Below are positions 6,978 to 14,100 of a stretch of 15,459 bases of DNA, piece by piece; position 1 is the stretch's first letter; every line of letters starts with the position of its first letter. The stretch is from CAADGN01 sp035443945 (GTDB lineage: Bacteria; Planctomycetota; Phycisphaerae; Phycisphaerales; UBA1924). The notes beneath the pieces were generated by a model. That model ran no database searches, was not told the DNA's origin, and was given only the letters and a program-made list of their open reading frames with translations. The stretch lies in contig DAOMNQ010000064.1 in the NCBI GenBank assembly GCA_035443945.1, positions 1 through 15,459 of the forward strand. Reading direction: 5' to 3'. A program made the position numbers and the translations under genes.

Positions 6978-8044
6978 CGCGCCGTGCGTTTACGCTGCTC
7001 GAGACCGTCCTCGCCGCGGTCATCGGCTCGCTGGTCGTGCTGTCCGGCTACGCGGTCTTCGCGTCGCTGAACGCCGCCGACCGCTCGCTCGCCCGCCGCG
7101 CCGACGAGCAGGTCCAGATGGCGCAACTCCAGCGGACCATGCAGCGAGCGTTCTCCTCTCTCCTGCTCGCGCCGACGCCGCAGACCGCGCAGCAGCCCGC
7201 GGCGAACGCCGGCGGAGCGGGCGGCGTCACCGCCGGGGCAGCCTCCGAGACCCAGGAAGAGCCGGCTGTCCCGCCTCGGTTCATCCTCGGCCCCGAGACC
7301 GACGAACGCATCTCGCGGCTCACCCAGCGAGCCAAGTTCGCGGCGGGCGGCGGCGGCGGCAAGGTCGCTGCGCCCCAGCGCCTCGAGATCACACTGCACA
7401 AGCCGCCGATCGTTGCCCCCCCCTCGGGGCGCATGCCCGGCCTGACGCTGGTCGAGGCCAGCGAGGCCGCCCAGCAGGACACCGCCGGCGGCGTGCGCGG
7501 CGCGTTCGTTCTCACGCCCGACGAAGTCGGCGAACTCTCGCGCTCGGACGACGGACGCACCGGCTGGACGCTCTGGTGGCAGCCCATGGTCGGCGGCGAG
7601 GACACCGCGCCCGTCGCGGTCGCGACGGGACTCGTCTACTGCCAGTGGCAGGTCTTCAAGGACCGCGAGATGCACGCCGAACTGACGGCCGGCGTTCCCG
7701 CCGACCTGCCCGCGTACGTGCAACTCGAAGTCGAGACCCTTGCGGGCCTGTACGCCAACTACATGTTCGAACTCGCGTGGGTCGTCGGGGAGGAGCCGGG
7801 CGCACTCATCGAAGAGCCGGAGCCGACTCCCAATCTCGGCGGCGCAGGCGGTGGAGGCGGTGCGGGGGGCGGACCCGTCGGGCCGACACAACCCGGCATC
7901 CAGGGCGGACCCGGCGGACCCGGGGCACCGAGAGGGCCGGGCCGGAGACCGAACCGCGATCTTCAGCCCGTGCCCGACGGCGTCACGCCGCGCCAGGCGC
8001 CGGCCAGCCGTCCGATGCCGATCGAGAGGAGGGAGCAGCCGTGA
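6974..8044 (+). CDS. gspJ: Minor pseudopilin, GspJ-like, with low-complexity insertion and tail
   Basis: A 356-residue pseudopilin, far longer than usual GspJ (about 200). The short leader M-T-R-R-A precedes F-T-L-L-E, so the residue at -1 of the prepilin peptidase site is Ala rather than Gly, and Glu is at +5 (E10). The hydrophobic helix runs to about residue 30. A Gln/Ala/Gly-rich insertion lies at about 68-97. After the folded part, whose last hydrophobic strand ends near 275, comes a Gly/Pro-rich tail of about 75 residues that looks unstructured. The start ATG overlaps the gspI stop (ATGA) and its own stop overlaps the gspK GTG, pointing to translational coupling. GspJ would sit in the GspI-J-K tip complex. 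An 8-C tract lies at 7416-7423. Confidence 0.75.
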   Translation: MTRRAFTLLETVLAAVIGSLVVLSGYAVFASLNAADRSLARRADEQVQMAQLQRTMQRAFSSLLLAPTPQTAQQPAANAGGAGGVTAGAASETQEEPAVPPRFILGPETDERISRLTQRAKFAAGGGGGKVAAPQRLEITLHKPPIVAPPSGRMPGLTLVEASEAAQQDTAGGVRGAFVLTPDEVGELSRSDDGRTGWTLWWQPMVGGEDTAPVAVATGLVYCQWQVFKDREMHAELTAGVPADLPAYVQLEVETLAGLYANYMFELAWVVGEEPGALIEEPEPTPNLGGAGGGGGAGGGPVGPTQPGIQGGPGGPGAPRGPGRRPNRDLQPVPDGVTPRQAPASRPMPIERREQP

Positions 8045-8880
8045 GCGCACGCTCCCACAGAATCCGGAACGGCCGCGCCTTTGCGATGCCCGTCGCGCTC
8101 ATCATCGTGCTGCTCGTCGGCGTGGTCACAAGCCTGATGTTCGAGCGGCAGGCCTCCCAGCGTCGCCTGATCGAACGCCAGTTGTGGTGGTACCAGGAGC
8201 ACCACGCCCGCTTCGGCGTGCAGGAGGTTGTGGACGCCTGGATGACGCAGATTCCCAGCACCCTCCGCATCGAGGAGGCTCTCGGCGAGAACGGGCACGC
8301 CGCCGATCTGATCCTCCCCGACGGCACGGTCGCCGTTCTTTTTCTTCAGGAAGCCCAGGGCAGCCTGCTGACCGACCTGAGCGCGCTCAACGCCTCCGAG
8401 CAGGAACTCTGCCAGCGTGTCCTTGCCCAGTTGTCCCTTGTCGAGCAGGGCGCTCCCAGGCCGCAGAACCGACGCGCCGTCGGCCCGGCGCAGGTCAGCG
8501 TCAACTCGGCCTCGCTCGACGTGCTTCGCGCCGTCTGCCGCGCGGTCCTTGACGAGTCGCGGGGCGAGATGCTTGCCCGCGAGATCGACGCCGAACGCGG
8601 CAGGCGAGGCACCATCGACACGCCCAACGTGTTGGGGGAGTCGATGAGCCGGGTGCAGGTCAGTCCTGAGGAGCGTGCCGCGGTTCTCCGAGTCTTGACA
8701 ACCCGGGCGTCCCTCTACTACCTGGTGGTGGAACTCCAGCGTGGCCGCGACGCGGCCCGCCTCGCCCGCTACGGCGGGTACATCCCGATGTCCGATCGCC
8801 GCCGCAGCGGACAGGCGGACGATCAGGTCTGGGGACGCCGGACCGCCTTCCTCACGTGGGACGACCTTGGGGTAGAGTAA
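8041..8880 (+). CDS. gspK: Minor pseudopilin, GspK-like
   Basis: A 279-residue protein starting at GTG 8041, which overlaps the gspJ stop as GTGA. The basic leader leads to A13|F14 and a hydrophobic segment (about 14-31: A-M-P-V-A-L-I-I-V-L-L-V-G). Position +5 is Val (V18), not Glu; lack of Glu at +5 is characteristic of GspK, the tip subunit. The middle holds V-S-V-N-S-A-S-L-D-V-L at about 152-162, matching the helical SAM-like domain motif (I-N-x-N-T-A-x-x-x-x-L) of GspK. The Ala at -1 parallels GspJ. Length is near the usual 300. The next gene follows after 37 bases, the only real gap in the distal operon. Confidence 0.82.
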   Translation: MSARSHRIRNGRAFAMPVALIIVLLVGVVTSLMFERQASQRRLIERQLWWYQEHHARFGVQEVVDAWMTQIPSTLRIEEALGENGHAADLILPDGTVAVLFLQEAQGSLLTDLSALNASEQELCQRVLAQLSLVEQGAPRPQNRRAVGPAQVSVNSASLDVLRAVCRAVLDESRGEMLAREIDAERGRRGTIDTPNVLGESMSRVQVSPEERAAVLRVLTTRASLYYLVVELQRGRDAARLARYGGYIPMSDRRRSGQADDQVWGRRTAFLTWDDLGVE

Positions 8881-8917
8881 CGTACAACGGGCCGGAGGCC
8901 CTGCAAAGGACCCGACG

Positions 8918-9637
8918 ATGGACCGCCTGCGGATGCCAGATCGACGAACGGCGAAGCGGATCGCGTACGCGGCCCAGGCCGCGGTTGCCGGCGCGCTCCT
9001 GCTGACGACCGCGGTCGCCGCGCTCGGTGTGCCGGGACTCGATCCGAGCCGCATCGTGGCGCCGGAGCCGGCTCGTGTTGAGTCGGAGGCCCAGGCTGCG
9101 CCGACCACCGCGGCGGCCCCGCGCATCGACGCGGAGGCGGTTTCGTTCATGCTCGGCTCGGTGAAGAACCGTCCCGAGCCGCCCGCGATCGCTCAGGCCG
9201 ACTCCGAAGAGCCTGTGGAGATGCTCGAGCCCTCATCCGAGGGCGGTGTCCGTTTCCTGGGCGGGATCATGGAACCGAACCGCGCTGTGGCGCTGCTCTC
9301 ATTCGACGGCGTGCAGCGGATGGTCGCCGTCGGCCGCGAGTACCGGGGATACCGGGTTCTGCGCGTGGAGGCGGATCACGTCATCCTGTCGCGTGGGGGC
9401 GACGACATCGTGGTCGAGAAGTCCGAGCGGCAGGGTTCGGTCGTCAGTTCGGTGACGCCGCGTCCGGGAGCGGCGAATCCCGCGAACGCCATGGTGATGT
9501 CGCAACCCGGCGCGGACGATCCGGCCGTCCTCCGCGCCCGCGCCGCCGAGCGCGCCCGTGAGGAGATCGCGCGTCGCCGCGGCGACTTCGAGCGTACCCG
9601 CTTCGAGCGTGTGGATCGGCCCGAGGATCAGCGTTGA
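8918..9637 (+). CDS. gspC: GspC-like inner-membrane clamp protein (HR domain only)
   Basis: A 239-residue bitopic membrane protein: a basic cytoplasmic N-terminus, one membrane span at about 15-38, an Ala/Glu/Pro-rich linker, then a small beta domain at about 108-170 (V-R-F-L-G-G-I-M ... V-A-V-G-R-E-Y-R-G-Y-R-V-L-R-V ... V-I-L-S-R-G-G). That pattern fits the homology region of GspC, or PilP in type IV pili, which contacts the secretin N-domains. No PDZ domain follows; residues 180-239 are charged and probably helical or disordered. AAGGA at 8906-8910 precedes ATG 8918 by seven bases. Its stop overlaps the gspL TTG start. Placement between pseudopilins and gspL is unusual, as gspC commonly starts the operon. 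The fold assignment rests on motif pattern and context. Confidence 0.62.
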   Translation: MDRLRMPDRRTAKRIAYAAQAAVAGALLLTTAVAALGVPGLDPSRIVAPEPARVESEAQAAPTTAAAPRIDAEAVSFMLGSVKNRPEPPAIAQADSEEPVEMLEPSSEGGVRFLGGIMEPNRAVALLSFDGVQRMVAVGREYRGYRVLRVEADHVILSRGGDDIVVEKSERQGSVVSSVTPRPGAANPANAMVMSQPGADDPAVLRARAAERAREEIARRRGDFERTRFERVDRPEDQR

Positions 9638-11340
9638 CCGCGCGCGCGTGCTACCTGGAACGGGCGGATCGCGGCGGCCGCATCGAGCGTGTTCGCCTTC
9701 TCGGCCCGCGCGATGAGGACTCCTGGACGCTCCGGGCGGCTGATCCGTCGGATCCCGTGGCCGTTGGCGCCGCCCTGCGGGAGGCAGCCGAGTGGGTGCG
9801 GGACCGGCTCGCGACAACCGGAGACCGCCTCTCCTCGGTGTGTGTCGACGCGGACGGCTCGCTCTGCGGCTGGGTGACCAGCGCGAGCGCATCCCCTGAA
9901 GTTGTTGGCGCGATGATCCGGCAGGGCGTTGCCGGGCCGGGCGAAGCCGACGAAGGCCCCGCGCCGGTCGGCGGCACGGCGCTCTCGCTCAGCCCCGACC
10001 TGGAGATCGAGGGGGGGGCGTCCGTGCAGCCCCTCGCCGAGGACGACGCCGACGGCCGGCAGCCCGAGCACGAGCGGCGGCGGCTCGCGGTCCTCGCCGT
10101 CCCGGACGCGGCCGTCCGGCTCCTGCTCGACCACCTGGACGCCCTCGGCGTCGAGACGCCGCGCGTTCGGTCCATTTTCCATGCCGCGGCTCTTTCGTGG
10201 GATCCAGCCGCCCGCGTCGGCGCGGGTGCGATGAGCGACCGGGTCGTCGCGGAGAGCGTCGGCACGTCCGCGGTCGTTTTGAGCGATTCGCGTGGGCGGC
10301 TGCTCTGGGCGTGGTCGCGTGGCGGCGACCTCATCGCCGCGGGAGGGATGCGTCTTCCCCGCGCTCAGCCCCGGCCGAGCACGGAAGACGAGGAGAGCAA
10401 GCCCCGCGTGCCCGATCGGCCGGAGGTCGCCGTCGGCAGCGCGGAGATCGCCCGGCTCTCCGGGGAGTGGCTCGCGTGGGCGTCCCAACTCGGGGCCGCT
10501 CCGTCGCGGATCACGGTCGTGATGCCCGCGGCCGTCTGGACCGAGGGGGGGGGACTCGGCGGCGCGGCTGCCGCGATCGGCGCGGCGTGGCCCGGCTCCA
10601 CGATCGACGCCGCGGCCGAGGACGACCCGATCTCTGCGACGATCCGCCTCGCGATGGAGCGCGACGACGCGCCCGGCGATCCGCGACCTGCCACTTCGCT
10701 GGTGGCCCTCAGCCGCCGCCCCGGCCGCGCCCACCGGACCATGATGCACTGGGCCTCGGCGGCCGTCGCCGCTGCGGGCGTGGGTCTGTGCGTGGTCGCG
10801 GCGCAGGTGTGGCGTTCCGCCGGCGTCGNNNNNNNNNNTGCCGAGCACCTCGATCATGGAGGCGCGTACCACGCGCGCGAGCACGGCCGCGACGCCCGCG
10901 AGCGGTGGTTCGAGCAGGCGGCCGCGCTCCACCCGGTCGTCGCGAACCCGCAGGTCCGCGACCCGATCGACGAACTCGAGCGCGAACTCGAGCGACGCCG
11001 CCGCGCGCTGCGACCTCGCGGCTACCGATCTTTCATGCCCGTGATGCAGGAACTCGAAACTCTGTCCTACATCATCGGCAACGACATGATCGGCCTCGAG
11101 CGGCTGTCCATTTCCAACACCTCAGTGCTGCTGATCGTGAACGTCCCGGACACGGCGGCGTACGAGGAACTGCGCGCCTCGCTCGGACGCATTTCCGGCT
11201 CGAGGGTTGTCTTCCCGCGCGATAAGGACGCGGTGACCGAGCAGCCTGCGCGTGGCGGCGTGCCCGGCGGCTTGCGCTGCGTCTTCTCGGGCATCTGGCC
11301 GGACGAGCCAAGGCCGGCGCCGGGGGGGGGTGGCGCATGA
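9634..11340 (+). CDS. gspL: GspL-like inner-membrane platform protein, interrupted by an assembly gap
   Basis: A protein of about 568 residues, including four unknown ones, with the GspL plan: a long cytoplasmic domain (1-370) of the degenerate actin-like/PilM type, one membrane span at about 374-394 (A-S-A-A-V-A-A-A-G-V-G-L-C-V-V-A), then a coiled coil (E-L-E-R-E-L-E-R-R-R-R) and a ferredoxin-like periplasmic end. GspL anchors the GspE ATPase and binds GspM. The TTG start overlaps the gspC stop (TTGA), with GAGG upstream. The 10-N gap falls just after the membrane span. The frame continues on both sides, but the 60 or so bases right of the gap look foreign, so residues about 399-422 are unreliable. 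Nine-G tracts lie at 10545-10553 and 11322-11330 and an 8-G tract at 10011-10018. Confidence 0.68.
   Translation: MTARACYLERADRGGRIERVRLLGPRDEDSWTLRAADPSDPVAVGAALREAAEWVRDRLATTGDRLSSVCVDADGSLCGWVTSASASPEVVGAMIRQGVAGPGEADEGPAPVGGTALSLSPDLEIEGGASVQPLAEDDADGRQPEHERRRLAVLAVPDAAVRLLLDHLDALGVETPRVRSIFHAAALSWDPAARVGAGAMSDRVVAESVGTSAVVLSDSRGRLLWAWSRGGDLIAAGGMRLPRAQPRPSTEDEESKPRVPDRPEVAVGSAEIARLSGEWLAWASQLGAAPSRITVVMPAAVWTEGGGLGGAAAAIGAAWPGSTIDAAAEDDPISATIRLAMERDDAPGDPRPATSLVALSRRPGRAHRTMMHWASAAVAAAGVGLCVVAAQVWRSAGVXXXXAEHLDHGGAYHAREHGRDARERWFEQAAALHPVVANPQVRDPIDELERELERRRRALRPRGYRSFMPVMQELETLSYIIGNDMIGLERLSISNTSVLLIVNVPDTAAYEELRASLGRISGSRVVFPRDKDAVTEQPARGGVPGGLRCVFSGIWPDEPRPAPGGGGA
10829..10838. other. 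Assembly gap of ten Ns
   Basis: Ten undetermined bases, a conventional placeholder length, so the true distance is unknown. It lies inside gspL just after the membrane-span codons. The reading frame is the same on both sides as written. Confidence 0.98.
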
Positions 11341-11909
11341 TGCCGCGCGACGCCGAGCGCGGGACCCTCAGCGAGGACGCCCGCTTCGAACTCGCCGGCG
11401 CGGCGGCCGCCGCCGAGCGGCGCAACCGGCCCACCGCGTTGCTCGTCGGCGCCCTCCTCGTGCTCGCCATCGGCGTGGGCGCGCTCGTCTCCAGCCTGAG
11501 CGCGCGGGCTTCGGCCGGGCGTGCCATGCGTCTCGAACAGACCCGCGAGGAGCAGGTCGTCCGTTTCGCCGTGCAGTTCGAGGCGATCGAGCGCCAGCGG
11601 CAGGACTCGGGGGCCGACACCTTCGCCCCGATCCCCGACGTGCTCAGCCGCATCGAGGCCGCGGCCCGCGACGCGGGACTCGCGGACAGGCCCCCCATCC
11701 CGCGACAGAGCAGCGAGCGCAGCGAAGACCTGACCAAGCGCGACTACGCCTACACCATGCGCGACGCGAGCCTGGACAAACTCCTCAAGTGGGTGGAACT
11801 TTCGACACAGACCGTCCCCGGACTTCGGGTGTCCTCCATCGAAGTGCGCCCGGAGCAGCGAACCTGGCAGGTGGCGGTAACCTTCTCCAGATGGGAGCGA
11901 CAAGGGTGA
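11337..11909 (+). CDS. gspM: GspM-like inner-membrane protein (PilO-type)
   Basis: A 190-residue bitopic protein: a charged cytoplasmic N-terminus, one span at about 33-53 (A-L-L-V-G-A-L-L-V-L-A-I-G-V-G-A-L-V), a periplasmic coiled-coil region at about 58-90, then an alpha/beta region (Y-T-M-R-D-A-S-L-D-K-L-L-K-W-V-E and V-S-S-I-E-V-R-P) that fits the ferredoxin-like domain of GspM/PilO. These proteins pair with GspL/PilN in the assembly platform. The ATG overlaps the gspL stop (ATGA); a second ATG follows at 11340. Its stop overlaps the next GTG start. Sequence alone gives only a weak family match; order in the operon supports it. Confidence 0.65.
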   Translation: MMPRDAERGTLSEDARFELAGAAAAAERRNRPTALLVGALLVLAIGVGALVSSLSARASAGRAMRLEQTREEQVVRFAVQFEAIERQRQDSGADTFAPIPDVLSRIEAAARDAGLADRPPIPRQSSERSEDLTKRDYAYTMRDASLDKLLKWVELSTQTVPGLRVSSIEVRPEQRTWQVAVTFSRWERQG

Positions 11910-12532
11910 ATCGATCGACGAGACTGGCTCTGATTCTTCTGTGCGCATCGGCGGCCGCGCTCCCCGCGTGCAGCGGCGGCGGATCGCGTGCGAAGCAGCG
12001 CGGGGACGACCCGTATGCGCAACTCGACGAGCGCGCCCGCCGCGGCCGCGAACTCTTTGCTCAGGCCGAAACCGCGCAGAATCGCGGCGACGCCGACCGC
12101 GCCATCGCCCTCTACCGCGACGCCGTCCGGAACGCGCCCGACCTCGCCGAAGCCTGGAACAACCTCGGCATCCTGCTCATGGAGCGATCGGACTACGCGG
12201 GCGCGGCCGAGGCCTTCCGCGTCGCCATGGACCTGCGCCCCACCGACCCCCGCCCCGCCGAGAACCTCGGCCTCGCCTACCTCGAGGCCGGCTGGGGCGT
12301 CGAGGCTCTGCGCTACTACGAGATGGCCTTGGAGCGAGATCCGAACCGGCGCGAGTGCCTGCGCGGGGCGATCAAGGCCACGCACCTGCTGAACGTCGCC
12401 GATCAGAAGGCCCTCGACCGCGTCCGCCGTGCCCTGCTCATCGAGAACGACCCGGAGTGGCGCATGATCGCCGAGCGAGAGCGAGTGCGGATCGAGCATC
12501 GCCTCGAAGGCGAGCGAAGCCTGGCACGCTGA
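11906..12532 (+). CDS. TPR-repeat lipoprotein, candidate pilotin (PilF/PilW-like)
   Basis: A 208-residue lipoprotein. The N-terminus is basic then hydrophobic and ends in the lipobox L-P-A-C, so the mature protein starts at C22. Residues about 45-150 carry two to three tetratricopeptide repeats (A-E-A-W-N-N-L-G-I-L-L ... A-E-A-F-R-V-A-M-D-L-R-P; N-L-G-L-A-Y-L-E-A-G ... A-L-R-Y-Y-E-M-A-L-E-R-D-P). The GTG start overlaps the gspM stop (GTGA) with GGGAG eight bases upstream; an in-frame ATG at 11891 is an alternative. TPR lipoproteins of this size, such as PilF/PilW, act as pilotins for secretins of type IV pili. As last gene of a secretion operon it may play that part, but this is inference; TPR lipoproteins have many roles. 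Confidence 0.8.
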   Translation: MNRSTRLALILLCASAAALPACSGGGSRAKQRGDDPYAQLDERARRGRELFAQAETAQNRGDADRAIALYRDAVRNAPDLAEAWNNLGILLMERSDYAGAAEAFRVAMDLRPTDPRPAENLGLAYLEAGWGVEALRYYEMALERDPNRRECLRGAIKATHLLNVADQKALDRVRRALLIENDPEWRMIAERERVRIEHRLEGERSLAR

Positions 12533-12591
12533 GGCGACTCTCGCGGGCGTGGGGAGGCGCAGCGAGGAACCGGAGCGGGGAGTTGAGAGGG

Positions 12592-12614
12592 GGCGCAGGC
12601 GGGACGCCTGTGCC
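12592..12614. terminator. Hairpin in the convergent region after the gsp operon
   Basis: GGCGCAGGC pairs with GCCTGTGCC across GGGAC, a 9-bp stem with one G-T pair. The text GGCGGGACGCCTGTGCCACC is of a kind often seen as an intergenic repeat in related phyla (general knowledge). It lies 60 bases after the TPR lipoprotein gene, so it may end both convergent transcripts. No T tract is present. Confidence 0.5.
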
Positions 12615-12626
12615 ACCGGACTTTGT

Positions 12627-12681
12627 AGTTCCTCTCGAAGTTCCTCTCTTTGCGCCCTTCGCGCCTCCGCGTGAGAATCTC
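12627..12681. repeat. Dispersed-repeat-like sequence abutting the mqnC stop
   Basis: Two near-identical 12-mers starting AGTTCCTCTC (12627 and 12639) run into TTTGCGCCCTTCGCGCCTCC and GTGAGAATC, a phrase resembling the short intergenic repeats that give spurious H-A-E-A-R-R-A-Q-R-E-E peptides. GCGCCTCC at 12661-12668 is the exact reverse complement of GGAGGCGC at 12553-12560, so the whole 12553-12668 stretch could be one folded element. A small TGAGA/TCTCA hairpin covers the mqnC stop. Confidence 0.5.
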
Positions 12682-14085
12682 TCAAGGCTTCGCGCTGACG
12701 GTCAACTCTGCGCCGGACTTCGCCGTCGCCCCGCGCTCCACGTGCAACCGCTTGGTCCGGTGCCGCGACCAGTCGGTCACGCGCAGGTCCGGGCTTTCGG
12801 GGCCGTCGTGGATGCGGAGCACGTCGTAGACGTTGTCGCGCTGGGCCGGCGTGAACCCCGCCCCGCGGATGAGCCGGCAGAGCACCGCCTCGTCGAGGCA
12901 GTACGTCGTCCCGGCGGCGGACACGACGTTCTCCTCCATCATTACGCTGCCCATGTCGTTGGCGCCGTGCAGCAGCGCGACCTGCCCGACGTGCGGCCCC
13001 ATCGTCACCCACGAGGCGCCGATCGAGTAGACGTTGTCGAGGAACAGCCGGCTGAGCGCCTGCGTGCGCAGGTAGTCCGTCGAGCCGCTCATCCGAACGC
13101 GGCGCCCGAACTCCGGGTGGGCCTTCGGGTCGCCCGAGCCGTCCAGCCGGGCCACCGCATCGCCCGGGAACTCGCCGGAGTCCTCGGGCCGGCTCAGCCA
13201 GTCCTTCACGCGCCCGAGCGGCGTGTTCTCCCGCTGGAACGGCCAGGAAATGAACGAGACGTAGTGGCCTCGGGGGGAAGTTGCGCCGCTTTCTTCCGCC
13301 AGCGCCCGATCCTGCCACTCGCGCACCAGCCGGAGGTGGTGGACGCGGTCGGCGTGCCCCTCGATGTGCCCGAACATCATCGTCGCGCTCGTGAACATGC
13401 CCAGCGTGTGCGCGACGTACATCGTGGTCAGCCACGCCTCGGCGTCGCACTTGCCCAGGCCGATCTTGCGGCGCACGGCCGGGGCGAAGATCTCGCCGCC
13501 GCCGCCGGGGATCGAGTCCAGCCCCGCGTCGCGCAGGCGGACCATGACCCAGCGCAGTTTGTCCTCCAGCGTCGAGCCGGGGGGGTCGAAGAAGTGCACG
13601 AACTCGATGAACTCGGGCGGGCTGAAGGCGTGCACGTGAACGCCCGGGAAGCGATCCTTGATCGACCGCAGCAGGCGCACGTACCAGTCCAGAGGCAGGG
13701 CGGGGTTCATGCCGCCCTGCATGAGCACCTGCGTCCCGCCGATGGCGACGAGTTCGCCGATCTTCTCGAGGATCTGCGACGGCTCCAGCGTGTAGGCGTC
13801 GTGCTCGTCGCCGTCGCGGCGGAACGCGCAGAACGTGCACCGCGCGTTGCACACGTTCGTGTAGTTCACGTTCCGGTCGATCACGTAGGTGCGGATTGAC
13901 CCGCCGTGGATCGCGCGGCAGCGTGCGTCCGCCCACCGCCCGAGAGCGGTCAGCGGCATCGAGCGGAACAGGTCGAGCGCCTGCTCCGGCGTGAGCCGCG
14001 CCTCGCCCCGCACAACGGCCGCGAGCAGCCCCGGATCGGCGGCGGGCAGGTGCGGGAACTCGGGCGGGGGGGCGTAGAGGGGCAT
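12682..14085 (-). CDS. mqnC: Cyclic dehypoxanthinyl futalosine synthase (radical SAM), menaquinone biosynthesis
   Basis: A 467-residue radical SAM enzyme of the futalosine menaquinone route, converting dehypoxanthinyl futalosine to its cyclic form. The cluster ligands are C79, C83 and C86 (C-N-A-R-C-T-F-C), preceded by R-N-V-N-Y-T-N-V. Further support is G-G-T-Q-V-L-M-Q-G-G (116-125), G-L-D-S-I-P-G-G-G-G-E-I (188-199), S-W-V-T-M-G (358-363) and G-A-N-D-M-G-S-V-M-M-E-E-N-V-V-S-A-A-G (374-392); the last separates MqnC from MqnE and CofH. It is longer than typical (about 360-400) through an extra stretch at about 291-335 and an extended N-terminus of about 60 residues. GGAG at 14091-14094 precedes the ATG by five bases. 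No other mqn gene is nearby. The leader carries competing hairpins. Confidence 0.92.
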   Translation of the reverse strand: MPLYAPPPEFPHLPAADPGLLAAVVRGEARLTPEQALDLFRSMPLTALGRWADARCRAIHGGSIRTYVIDRNVNYTNVCNARCTFCAFRRDGDEHDAYTLEPSQILEKIGELVAIGGTQVLMQGGMNPALPLDWYVRLLRSIKDRFPGVHVHAFSPPEFIEFVHFFDPPGSTLEDKLRWVMVRLRDAGLDSIPGGGGEIFAPAVRRKIGLGKCDAEAWLTTMYVAHTLGMFTSATMMFGHIEGHADRVHHLRLVREWQDRALAEESGATSPRGHYVSFISWPFQRENTPLGRVKDWLSRPEDSGEFPGDAVARLDGSGDPKAHPEFGRRVRMSGSTDYLRTQALSRLFLDNVYSIGASWVTMGPHVGQVALLHGANDMGSVMMEENVVSAAGTTYCLDEAVLCRLIRGAGFTPAQRDNVYDVLRIHDGPESPDLRVTDWSRHRTKRLHVERGATAKSGAELTVSAKP

Positions 14086-14100
14086 GGTGTCTCCGAACCG

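Noticed and set aside
10970..10996. Tandem GAACTCGAGCG repeat in gspL
   Set aside because: It encodes the coiled-coil heptads E-L-E-R-E-L-E-R, so protein structure explains it.
11941..13899. Long plus-strand frame running from the TPR gene across mqnC
   Set aside because: It overlaps two well-supported genes and gives Arg/Pro/Ala-rich sequence without motifs.
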